Below are positions 6,346 through 11,811 of a DNA stretch of 11,811 nucleotides, in pieces. Each line of letters begins with the position of its first letter. Position 1 is the first letter of the stretch. The position numbers were made by a program, and so were the translations under genes. This DNA comes from DASVWH01 sp036389715 (GTDB taxonomy: Bacteria > Acidobacteriota > Blastocatellia > Pyrinomonadales > Pyrinomonadaceae), in the NCBI GenBank assembly GCA_036389715.1, contig DASVWH010000078.1, positions 1-11,811 of the forward strand. Direction: 5' to 3'. The notes below the pieces were generated by a model. The model saw only the letters and a program-made list of their open reading frames with translations, did no database searches and was not told the DNA's origin.

Positions 6346-7095
6346 TCAGGTGACAGCGCCGCCGTCCACTATCACGACTTCGCCGTTCATGAAGCTGTTG
6401 CGGTCGCTGACCATGAAGGCAGCGTACTCGGCCAGTTCTTCGGGGCGGCCCAGGCGTCCGCTGGCGACCCAGAAATCGTGCATCTGCAAGAGGCGTTCGG
6501 GCAGGGTGTGCGCCAGGTCCGTATCGAAAATCCCGGCGGCGATGGCATTGACGGAGATACCGAAAGTCGCGGCCTCACGCGAGAGACACTTTGTAAAGCC
6601 GATCATGGCGGCCTTGGAGGTCGCGTAATGGACGGAAGTTGGAAGCGCGCGGATGGCCCCGATGGAGGTGATGTTGAGAATCGCCCCTTTGCGCTGGCGC
6701 AGCATCTGCTTGAAGATGGGCTTGGTCACGGCAAAGAGCCCGTTGACGTTGGTATCAATGATCTCGTCCCAGGCGCGGTCGGTCATCGTGGCAAAATTAT
6801 CGCCGCGATTGATGGCGGCGTTATTGACCAGGATGTCTATCCCGCCCCAGGCCTCGACCACCTCTCGCGTCACCCTTTTCAAGCCGACCCGGTCCGTAAT
6901 CGAGACCTTGAAAGAGAGGGCGCGACGACCGTGCGCAGCGATTTTTTCGCGGGTCGCCGCCGACAGCTCGTCGCGTGAATTGTAGTTGAAGGCGACATCG
7001 GCGCCTTCCCTGGCGAACACTTCACACATGGCCGCACCGATACCGCGTGTGCCGCCCGTGATGAACGCCCGCTTTCCTTCAAGCAAAAGGCTCAC
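6346..7095 (-). CDS. Short-chain dehydrogenase/reductase, FabG-like
   Basis: A classical SDR of about 249 residues that would reduce a ketone or oxidise an alcohol using NAD(P)H; cytoplasmic. Numbered from GTG 7095, the dinucleotide site TGGTRGIG is at 13-20, the NNAA motif at 91-94, and the catalytic Asn at about 116 (TNVNG). The active-site Ser is at 144 (NITSIG), with Tyr157-x-x-x-Lys161 (YATSK). 'FNYNSRDE' after the second strand has Ser-Arg at the place that often selects NADPH. The ending 'GEVVIVDGG' is typical of FabG-like enzymes. GTG 7095 has GGAG (7102-7105) 6 bases upstream; TTG 7107 would add four residues and leave a shorter gap to the glycosyltransferase gene. It is the last gene of the three-gene unit. 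The substrate is unknown: 3-ketoacyl-ACP reduction or a lipid or sugar ketone are both possible. Confidence 0.92.
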   Translation of the reverse strand: MSLLLEGKRAFITGGTRGIGAAMCEVFAREGADVAFNYNSRDELSAATREKIAAHGRRALSFKVSITDRVGLKRVTREVVEAWGGIDILVNNAAINRGDNFATMTDRAWDEIIDTNVNGLFAVTKPIFKQMLRQRKGAILNITSIGAIRALPTSVHYATSKAAMIGFTKCLSREAATFGISVNAIAAGIFDTDLAHTLPERLLQMHDFWVASGRLGRPEELAEYAAFMVSDRNSFMNGEVVIVDGGAVT

Positions 7096-7116
7096 ACAGG
7101 TCTCCAAGAAAGGGGC

Positions 7117-8319
7117 TCACGCGGTTTGCGCGTCCACCAGAACAGGCTCTTCATGAGCCATCACGGGCAGAGGAATCAGCGCCGTAATCTCCTCTACAAT
7201 ATGGCGTGTCGCATCGGGGATTGCCAGGCTCAGAGTCGCCGCACGCATGGCCGCATAATGCTTGGTATCTTCCATCATCCGGCGAATCACGGGCACGATG
7301 TCCGTGGCGTGATGCAGCAGTACGCCCGCGCCGCGCTTCGAGATGAGGGAAACCGCGCCCGCCTCCTGCGGCATCGGCGGCGTCGTCGCGTCGGCGATAA
7401 TGGGGACGCGGCAGGCGAAGGCTTCAAAGGTCGTCAGGCCGCCCAGCTTCGAGATCATCACGTTGGCGGCTCGCATCAACTGCTCGATGTGGTCGGAATA
7501 GCCTATCACTCTGACGGGAAACTTGGCCGTCAGGGCCAGCGATTCGGCTTCGCTGCGCAGCTCCTCATTCTTGCCAGCGAGAAAGATGGCCTGGATATTG
7601 AGTTCGCCGCGCACCAGCTCGCGGAAGATGGCCGGAATATTTCCGCCCCCGGCCCAGCCCGCGTTGACGAAAACCGTGAACTTCTGCGGGTCTAAGTTGA
7701 GCGCCGAGCGCGCAGCCATCGCCGCCTGCTCATCTGGAAACTCGAACTTCGGATGCACGGGCATGCCGGAAACCTTAATGCGTTCGGGCGCGACGCCGTA
7801 GTCTATCAACTGCTGGCGGGCCTCCGGGCTGGCGACCAGGTAGAGCCTGACATCATCGCAGGCCCAGCCGCGCCAGAAGCCGTAGCAGGGGTCCGTGACG
7901 ACCGTGACGAGCGGGATGCGGTCCGCGAGGCCCAGTTCCTTGAGGACGCGGGCGATGGCGTGCTGCGTCAGCGGATGAACGCTGACGACGACGTGCGGGC
8001 ACCAGCGCTCGAAGAGGTCGCGGACGAAGCCGACCGTCTTGCGGTAGAAGAACTCTCTCGTTTCCGGGCGAAAGCGATTGACGGCCCAGTAGAGATACTT
8101 CATCCAGTGCTGCTTGTGGCGCAGTATCCAGTTATAGAGCCCGACCAGCTTGTCCGTAATCGAGTGCGCCTCTTCGATGGCCCGCACGACCCGCACGGCG
8201 TAGGACCGGCCGTTAAAGAATCGCTGCACGCCCGCGACGATGGCCGCGGCAGCCGAACGATGGCCGCCGCCCGTATCCGATGAAATGATTAGGATTTTAG
8301 GAACCCTGGCTCGAAACAT
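7117..8319 (-). CDS. MGDG-synthase-like glycosyltransferase (GT28 fold)
   Basis: A 400-residue GT-B glycosyltransferase resembling the MGDG synthase / processive diacylglycerol glycosyltransferase group (GT28, related to MurG). These enzymes move a hexose from a UDP-sugar to diacylglycerol or a similar lipid at the inner membrane face. The N-terminal half has 'ISSDTGGGHRSAAAAI' (12-27), which is characteristic of MGDG synthases, and 'LVTVVTDP' (137-144). The C-terminal half has the nucleotide-sugar loop 'NAGWAGGGNIPAIF' (219-232), 'RVIGYSDHIEQLMRAANVMI' (270-289), 'SKLGGLTTFEAFACRVPII' (290-308) and 'PPMPQEAGA' (314-322). No signal peptide or transmembrane helix is seen, as expected for a peripheral membrane enzyme. 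The start at ATG 8319 follows the radical SAM stop by 14 bases, with a GGGGG ribosome-like stretch overlapping that stop. Sugar and acceptor cannot be told from sequence alone. Confidence 0.88.
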   Translation of the reverse strand: MFRARVPKILIISSDTGGGHRSAAAAIVAGVQRFFNGRSYAVRVVRAIEEAHSITDKLVGLYNWILRHKQHWMKYLYWAVNRFRPETREFFYRKTVGFVRDLFERWCPHVVVSVHPLTQHAIARVLKELGLADRIPLVTVVTDPCYGFWRGWACDDVRLYLVASPEARQQLIDYGVAPERIKVSGMPVHPKFEFPDEQAAMAARSALNLDPQKFTVFVNAGWAGGGNIPAIFRELVRGELNIQAIFLAGKNEELRSEAESLALTAKFPVRVIGYSDHIEQLMRAANVMISKLGGLTTFEAFACRVPIIADATTPPMPQEAGAVSLISKRGAGVLLHHATDIVPVIRRMMEDTKHYAAMRAATLSLAIPDATRHIVEEITALIPLPVMAHEEPVLVDAQTA

Positions 8320-8333
8320 GTGTGTGCGCCCCC

Positions 8334-9497
8334 TTATGCTCTGACGGCGAGCCCGTCGGCCTGCTCGCCGCCGACGCCCATCCGGCCGCGAGCCTTCTTC
8401 ATCTCACGTTCGAGCCGCTTGATCTGAATCAAGTGCTTCGGGTTGAAAGGCAGGCTCGGGTAGTAGCTGTTCGACTCGTGCGTGCAGAAGCAGCCGTCGG
8501 CGGCCTTCTTGCGCCGCTCCTTCATGGCCGGGGAGAGCCAGAGCTGCTGAAAGTTCCAATCGTAGTCGCGCAGGTTCCCAATCGGGGCCAGGTTCTCGCA
8601 GGATGAGACAGTGCCTTCGTCGTAAATCACGCCTCCGGCCGTGCCCGCATAGCAGGTCATCTGGGCCTTCTGCTGCTCCTGGGTCTTGGCGATCAGTCCG
8701 TGCATGTAGATGTCAATGGCGGCCTTGAAGAATCCGGCATCGCCGCCGTAATTATTCTTGATGGCGGCGTGGCGCGAATCGTCGTCAATCATCCGGGCCA
8801 GCTGCGCATAGCGCGAGTGGTCTATCTCCAACTCGATGGGGTCGGCCGAAGGCGGGCGGATGTAATTGAAGTTAACCTTGTCCGGTTTCAACTCATACTT
8901 GAGAAAATCGTACCACTCGAAGATCGAGTCCTGGTTCGAGTGCATGAAGCAGGTGCAGGTCTGGATGTCCAGGCGCGGGTGTTGCTGCTTGATGGCCTGA
9001 AGCTGGCGGGCCGTGTCAATGGCGATGTCCCAGGAGCCGGGCTTGCGGCGAATCTTTTCGTGCTGCTCTTTGAGGCCGTCAATGCCGAGCGCGACCGTCA
9101 CGTTGAGATTGGGGCATTCGTCGAGGATGCGCGTCACGTCCGGGATGATGCGCTTCTGAATCTGCCCGTTCGACATCAGGTAGATGGATTCGAGCTTGTT
9201 GTTCTGGTAGAAGGCGCGCGCGATTTCGGGCAAATCCTTGCGTGTGAACGGCTCGCCGCCAGCCAGGATCAGGACGCCGAGGTTGCCGCCGAGCGTCTCG
9301 GAAATCCGCTCGATCTCGTGCGTTTTCATCTGGAGCTTCTTGCGCGGCCGGTCGTCCAGCTCATCCGTGAAAAAGCAGTGCGTGCAGCGCATGTCGCAGA
9401 CGGAAGTTACCAGAATGTTCAGCAAAACCGGCGCAAACGGCTGGCCGACGGCGAGGCGCGCGTAACGCTTTAAAAGCTCTTTTGTCGTATAATCCAT
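8334..9497 (-). CDS. Radical SAM protein with SPASM-like C-terminal cysteines
   Basis: A 387-residue radical SAM enzyme that would cleave S-adenosylmethionine at a [4Fe-4S] cluster to make a radical. The cluster motif is Cys34-x3-Cys38-x2-Cys41 ('SVCDMRCTHCFF'), with the SAM-binding GGEP at 80-83. The partial TIM barrel runs to about residue 215 ('LMSNGQIQ', 'VTVALGIDGLKEQHEKIR'). Four further Cys (282, 300, 336, 338), in a region with 'GNLRDYDWNFQQLWLSPAMK', resemble a shortened SPASM/twitch domain that binds an auxiliary cluster. SPASM enzymes often modify peptides, but others act on alcohols, sugars or lipids, and no precursor peptide gene is seen here. There is no B12-binding domain. It is the first gene of the unit with the glycosyltransferase and the reductase. 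The ATG at 9497 has only a weak GGGA ribosome site. The specific reaction is unknown. Confidence 0.9.
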   Translation of the reverse strand: MDYTTKELLKRYARLAVGQPFAPVLLNILVTSVCDMRCTHCFFTDELDDRPRKKLQMKTHEIERISETLGGNLGVLILAGGEPFTRKDLPEIARAFYQNNKLESIYLMSNGQIQKRIIPDVTRILDECPNLNVTVALGIDGLKEQHEKIRRKPGSWDIAIDTARQLQAIKQQHPRLDIQTCTCFMHSNQDSIFEWYDFLKYELKPDKVNFNYIRPPSADPIELEIDHSRYAQLARMIDDDSRHAAIKNNYGGDAGFFKAAIDIYMHGLIAKTQEQQKAQMTCYAGTAGGVIYDEGTVSSCENLAPIGNLRDYDWNFQQLWLSPAMKERRKKAADGCFCTHESNSYYPSLPFNPKHLIQIKRLEREMKKARGRMGVGGEQADGLAVRA

Positions 9498-9566
9498 CTA
9501 ATTCCCGGTCAACAAACCACTCGAATTTAATCTTACAGGGAGATTGGTGTCGGTTTCTTCACGAAA

Positions 9567-9607
9567 GTTAAATTAAACAGATAAGGCATTTAACCGTACC
9601 TTGTCAA
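9567..9607 (-). promoter_or_regulatory. Possible promoter and flanking inverted repeat for the radical SAM operon
   Basis: On the minus strand, TTGACA (9607-9602, perfect -35) is followed after 18 bases by TATCTG (9583-9578, a weak -10, 3 of 6). Perfect 7-base arms, GTTAAAT (9567-9573) and ATTTAAC (9588-9594), surround the -10, as an operator would. The predicted start is near 9571, leaving a leader of about 74 bases. Confidence 0.4.
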
Positions 9608-9615
9608 ATTAACGG

Positions 9616-9637
9616 GCGGCCCGGCACGGGGGGCCGC
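9616..9637. terminator. GC-rich hairpin in the 9498-9877 gap
   Basis: GCGGCCC (9616-9622) pairs with GGGCCGC (9631-9637) across an 8-base loop. It lies about 240 bp after the regulator gene and just upstream of the radical SAM promoter, and could insulate the two units. No clear U tract follows. The rest of the gap, 9638-9877, has open frames on both strands but no start signals or recognisable protein, so I see no gene there. Confidence 0.3.
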
Positions 9638-9877
9638 GCGAAACCCTACCAAGTCTTAGATGCACGATGTGGGCTCGCGTGTGTCGGCGAAAATCCTTTT
9701 CGCAAAATCAATTCCCTCTTCAGATTCGACTCGAAATCGGTTGGCTCCGCACGGTCGCCGGGAGCAGTGCAGGCGCGCGGCGCAGGACGGCACGCGGCAG
9801 CCGGTAATAACGGCCGGGCCTGAAAGCGGAATCCGTCCGTGATAAAAGCCTGTGAAGGAGAAAAGAGTGAGCAAAGC

Positions 9878-10591
9878 CTACGCGAGCAAGCGATCAAACT
9901 CGTCTTTGACTACCTGGTAACACTCGCAGGAGATGGCTTCCAGCTTATGGCGGTCGAGAATCTTGATGCGCCCCCGGAGATAGCTGATCGCCCCGGAAGC
10001 CTGCAAGCGCCCGGCAGCCACCGTCACGCCCTCGCGGCGCACCCCCAGCATATCCGCTATCAACTCCTGCGTCATGACCAGCTCGTTCGATTGCACACGG
10101 TCATGGCTGAGCAGGAGCCAGCGGCTGAGCTGCTGTTCCACCGTGTGAAGACGATTGCAGACGGCAGTTTGTGAGATTTGGGTAATCAATGCCTGCGTAT
10201 AACGCAGCAGCAGAAATTGCAGCTTGCTGCCGCGCGCGAATTCGTCCAGGAGCGCCTTGGCCTTTATCCTGAGAGCTAATCCGGCACTCTGAACCACGGC
10301 ACGGTTGGGCATCGTCCCGCCTCCCATAAAGATTGCGATTCCGACGATGCCTTCATTGCCGGTCAACCCCATTTCGGCGGACGAGCCGTTTTCCATCGTG
10401 TAGAGCAGCGAGACGATGCAGTTGGACGGGAAATAGACATACTCCATCTGCTCGCCAGCCTCGTAGACGGCCTGCCCCAGCGTAAGCGTGCACTCCTCCA
10501 GATGTGGAAGCAGGCGCTCGTACTCCTCGTTGGGAAGCGCGGCGAGAAGATGGTTCTTGATTGAATCACGCGGTCTGGTGAAGGTAGACAT
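9878..10591 (-). CDS. Crp/Fnr-family transcription regulator
   Basis: A 237-residue cytoplasmic DNA-binding regulator. Residues about 15-125 form the cyclic-nucleotide-binding-like beta barrel ('ECTLTLGQAVYEAGEQMEYV', 'GLTGNEGIVGIAIFMGGG'). Residues about 125-150 are the long dimer helix. Residues about 152-232 are the winged helix-turn-helix, with 'LVMTQELIADMLGVRREGVT' (171-190) and the recognition helix running on to about 199. The usual cAMP-binding pattern is not recognisable, and there is no N-terminal Cys cluster as in Fnr, so the ligand is unknown. The G-x-E-G-x-V-G segment occurs in many Crp-like proteins of environmental bacteria. ATG 10591 has GGAG 6 bases upstream. It is a single gene; nested inverted repeats lie 29-76 bp upstream. 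Possible targets include itself or the radical SAM operon, with no direct evidence. Confidence 0.92.
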   Translation of the reverse strand: MSTFTRPRDSIKNHLLAALPNEEYERLLPHLEECTLTLGQAVYEAGEQMEYVYFPSNCIVSLLYTMENGSSAEMGLTGNEGIVGIAIFMGGGTMPNRAVVQSAGLALRIKAKALLDEFARGSKLQFLLLRYTQALITQISQTAVCNRLHTVEQQLSRWLLLSHDRVQSNELVMTQELIADMLGVRREGVTVAAGRLQASGAISYLRGRIKILDRHKLEAISCECYQVVKDEFDRLLA

Positions 10592-10619
10592 CAGAAGTCT
10601 CCATAACTCAAGGCTGCTC

Positions 10620-10667
10620 TTAGGAGAGTGGCTATCGGCGCGATACAGGTTCCCGGGGTTCTCCTAA
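10620..10667. promoter_or_regulatory. Nested inverted repeats upstream of the Crp/Fnr gene
   Basis: Outer perfect 8-base arms, TTAGGAGA (10620-10627) and TCTCCTAA (10660-10667), enclose an inner perfect dyad TATCG-GCG-CGATA (10633-10645). The element begins 29 bp before the regulator's start codon, so it may be an operator for autoregulation or a folded leader RNA. No clear -35/-10 pair was found around it. Confidence 0.45.
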
Positions 10668-11024
10668 TGTTTGGCAGGTGAGTCCTACAAGCAGGAACAG
10701 CCAGAACACCGGATTGCAGCGGAGCATATCATATATGTGGCCTGGCGCACAGACTGTTCTCTTTACTTCGATTATTAAATCAGGGATACGAGCGGGCTCG
10801 AATCGTCGTGGCTTTAGCAGAATAAGCAGCCGGTGCGCGGCTTTCGTGCGCTTCATGGAAACCAAATTGCAGCGTCGCCGGGACAGCGTCATCGTCCTCT
10901 ACCGGCGGCTGAACGACGCACCCGTACGAGAGAGAGCGCCCTCACTTCGACGGCGCGGCCTTCCTGAAAGCGCCCGTCCGGTGGTATCTGTATGAAGGCG
11001 GCACATCCGATTGGGGAAACGATT
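10668..11024. other. Intergenic stretch without a convincing gene
   Basis: The region between the divergent regulator gene and the 128-residue gene. It has an AT-richer patch around 10725-10800, including the palindrome CATATATG, which may hold promoters for either side. Open frames of about 86-105 codons cross it on both strands, but they lack ribosome sites and recognisable protein features and overlap each other, so I do not call them. Confidence 0.5.
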
Positions 11025-11411
11025 ATGGCAAACAACGGCAAGACGGCGGAGATATTCACCGCCAGATTCGTAGACGAAGGCTCGAAGGTTCTCCTGGAAC
11101 TGACTAATGAGTGCGACCAGAGGCTCAGGAGCGTGGAGGTCCTGACGATCTTTCTCAAGGACGAATTGACGCCGGGCGGCGGGCCCTCGCAGGCTCACAT
11201 CAAGTTCGAGACGCTCAAGGAGATACGGCCCAAAGAAAGCCTCGTCCTGTCACATAGGACATGGATCAACGGCAAGCCCGTCGCCGCCGAGCAGGACCAG
11301 CTCGCCCGGCTGAAAGCGATAGCAGGCGAGGTCAAGCCCTACGTGCTCGATATTTCATGGGAAGACGCTGAAGGCCGAACACGCTTTCAACGAATAGCGG
11401 TCGGCCACTGA
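11025..11411 (+). CDS. Small protein of unknown function, 128 residues
   Basis: A probably cytoplasmic protein without signal peptide or membrane segment. ATG 11025 is chosen because GGGGA (11013-11017) lies 7 bases upstream; an in-frame ATG at 10992 lacks such a site and would add 11 residues. The sequence alternates short strands: 'AEIFTARFVDEGSKVLLELT', 'LRSVEVLTIFLKDE', 'AHIKFETLKEIRPKESLVL', and a C-terminal pair ('PYVLDISWEDAEGRTRFQRI'). This pattern suggests a single immunoglobulin-like beta-sandwich of about 120 residues. I do not recognise a family. It converges with the RHS-type gene with only 28 bp between stops, so the two are not in one operon, although a functional link is possible. 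Confidence 0.75.
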   Translation: MANNGKTAEIFTARFVDEGSKVLLELTNECDQRLRSVEVLTIFLKDELTPGGGPSQAHIKFETLKEIRPKESLVLSHRTWINGKPVAAEQDQLARLKAIAGEVKPYVLDISWEDAEGRTRFQRIAVGH

Positions 11412-11439
11412 TAACTCAACGGCATCATGGGGCGCGAAA

Positions 11440-11811
11440 TCAGAAGACTGCTTCGGCTGCTCCGCTTTCAAGCATGCTGTTGACCATCTCACACGGCGTA
11501 TCTATGTTATCTTCCATGCATTGCGTGCTGCCCTCTTCTGTAAACCCAGGATAGGTGCGCAACTGCGTCAGACTCTTCTGCTGATGTGGTGTGCTGTAGG
11601 GATTCAATAATCCGGCATTCATTCCCAACGGCTCTAGCTCTGCCGCTCCCTTGCTCGTCTTGATACTCGGGTTGCTGATGTCCCTGTGCTCCCAACTCAT
11701 GCTTTGAGTCGTACCGCTCTGCTCCTGCCACGCCACTACGCTCGTGCCTGCATAAACGAATGTTCTCTCCTTCTGTCCATTCCCATCCAATTCTGTAATC
11801 ACTTCTGCGGT
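11440..11811 (-). CDS. C-terminal end of an RHS/YD-repeat protein (partial)
   Basis: The frame is open to the right window edge, so only the last 123 residues are visible; the true start lies outside. The visible N-terminal part, 'VITELDGNGQKERTFVYAGT' followed by 'VVAWQEQSGTTQSMSWEHRD', has the strand-turn rhythm of RHS/YD repeats. In RHS proteins these build a large secreted or surface-exposed beta-cage. The following residues (Asn/Pro/Gly-rich, 'GMNAGLLNPYSTP') and the end, with two Cys (TQCMEDN, DTPCEM), do not show the RHS core-associated motif or a recognisable toxin. The product may be a non-toxic surface protein, a truncated RHS end, or have a small unrecognised tip. The stretch looks less GC-rich than priA. 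I read no frameshift in the visible part. Confidence 0.7.
   Translation of the reverse strand, partial: TAEVITELDGNGQKERTFVYAGTSVVAWQEQSGTTQSMSWEHRDISNPSIKTSKGAAELEPLGMNAGLLNPYSTPHQQKSLTQLRTYPGFTEEGSTQCMEDNIDTPCEMVNSMLESGAAEAVF

Noticed and set aside
8334..9497. Radical SAM gene as a RiPP maturase, with the Gly-Asp repeat micro-ORF as precursor
   Set aside because: The two are more than 7 kb apart with unrelated genes between them. No leader-core peptide gene is near the radical SAM gene, whose close partners are a glycosyltransferase and a reductase.
1360..9587. A shared 13-mer AAACAGATAAGGC at 1360-1372 and 9575-9587
   Set aside because: About one exact 13-base match between two places is expected by chance in a window of this size. 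The flanks are not similar, and only the 9575 copy sits in a plausible promoter.
9646..9897. Small open frames of 60-83 codons on both strands upstream of the radical SAM operon
   Set aside because: They overlap each other, have no ribosome site or recognisable protein pattern, and one runs into the end of the regulator gene.
10632..10995. Opposed open frames of 86 and 105 codons between the regulator and the 128-residue gene
   Set aside because: One contains a short hydrophobic stretch (NPVFWLFLLVGLT), but neither has a start signal. They lie antisense to each other, and one overlaps the regulator's nested inverted repeats.
1..11811. CRISPR array, tRNA or rRNA gene, transposase or phage gene
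   Set aside because: No regularly spaced repeats, no cloverleaf or rRNA-like stretch and no transposase or integrase motif was seen on either strand.

Overview
The window looks like ordinary chromosome from a GC-rich diderm bacterium. The evidence is an lpxD gene for lipid A synthesis, a lipoprotein signal, a full-length PriA and a non-haem ferritin-like protein. The overall style (RHS/YD-repeat protein end, carboxypeptidase-regulatory-like lipoprotein, GxEGxVG-type Crp protein, MGDG-synthase-like glycosyltransferase) is compatible with Acidobacteriota, perhaps Blastocatellia. That placement is by impression only; no marker gene proves it. I see no rRNA, tRNA, CRISPR array, insertion sequence or phage gene.

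Layout. (1) 9-839, plus strand: a secreted two-domain lipoprotein. (2) 840-1530: a gap with many inverted repeats and, on the minus strand, two possible overlapping micro-genes of 50 and 39 codons; the second encodes a Gly-Asp repeat. (3) 1531-5165, plus strand: priA followed closely by lpxD. (4) 5162-5633, plus strand: a good sigma-70-like promoter, a 16-bp operator-like sequence on its start point, a 99-residue gene of unknown function and a strong hairpin terminator. (5) 5658-6119, minus strand: a ferritin-like gene with its own consensus promoter. Upstream of that promoter lies a second copy (14 of 16 bases identical) of the same operator-like sequence. (6) 9497-6346, minus strand: a tight three-gene unit of radical SAM/SPASM-like enzyme, MGDG-synthase-like glycosyltransferase and FabG-like reductase. 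(7) 9878-10591, minus strand: a Crp/Fnr-family regulator, with nested inverted repeats just upstream. (8) 11025-11411, plus strand: an unknown small protein, convergent with the 3' end of an RHS/YD-repeat protein that enters from the right edge on the minus strand.

How the genes work together. PriA and LpxD are housekeeping functions (replication restart, outer-membrane lipid A). The shared operator suggests that the 99-residue protein and the ferritin-like protein answer to one regulator, possibly a Fur-family iron sensor. Its position over the start site of one promoter and well upstream of the other suggests repression of the first and activation of the second. The radical SAM, glycosyltransferase and reductase genes are spaced like one transcription unit and may make or modify a glycolipid; their substrates cannot be read from the sequence. 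The most interesting points are the paired operators, the three-enzyme cassette and the structured micro-ORF region at 907-1262. None of these is proven to be a new system.
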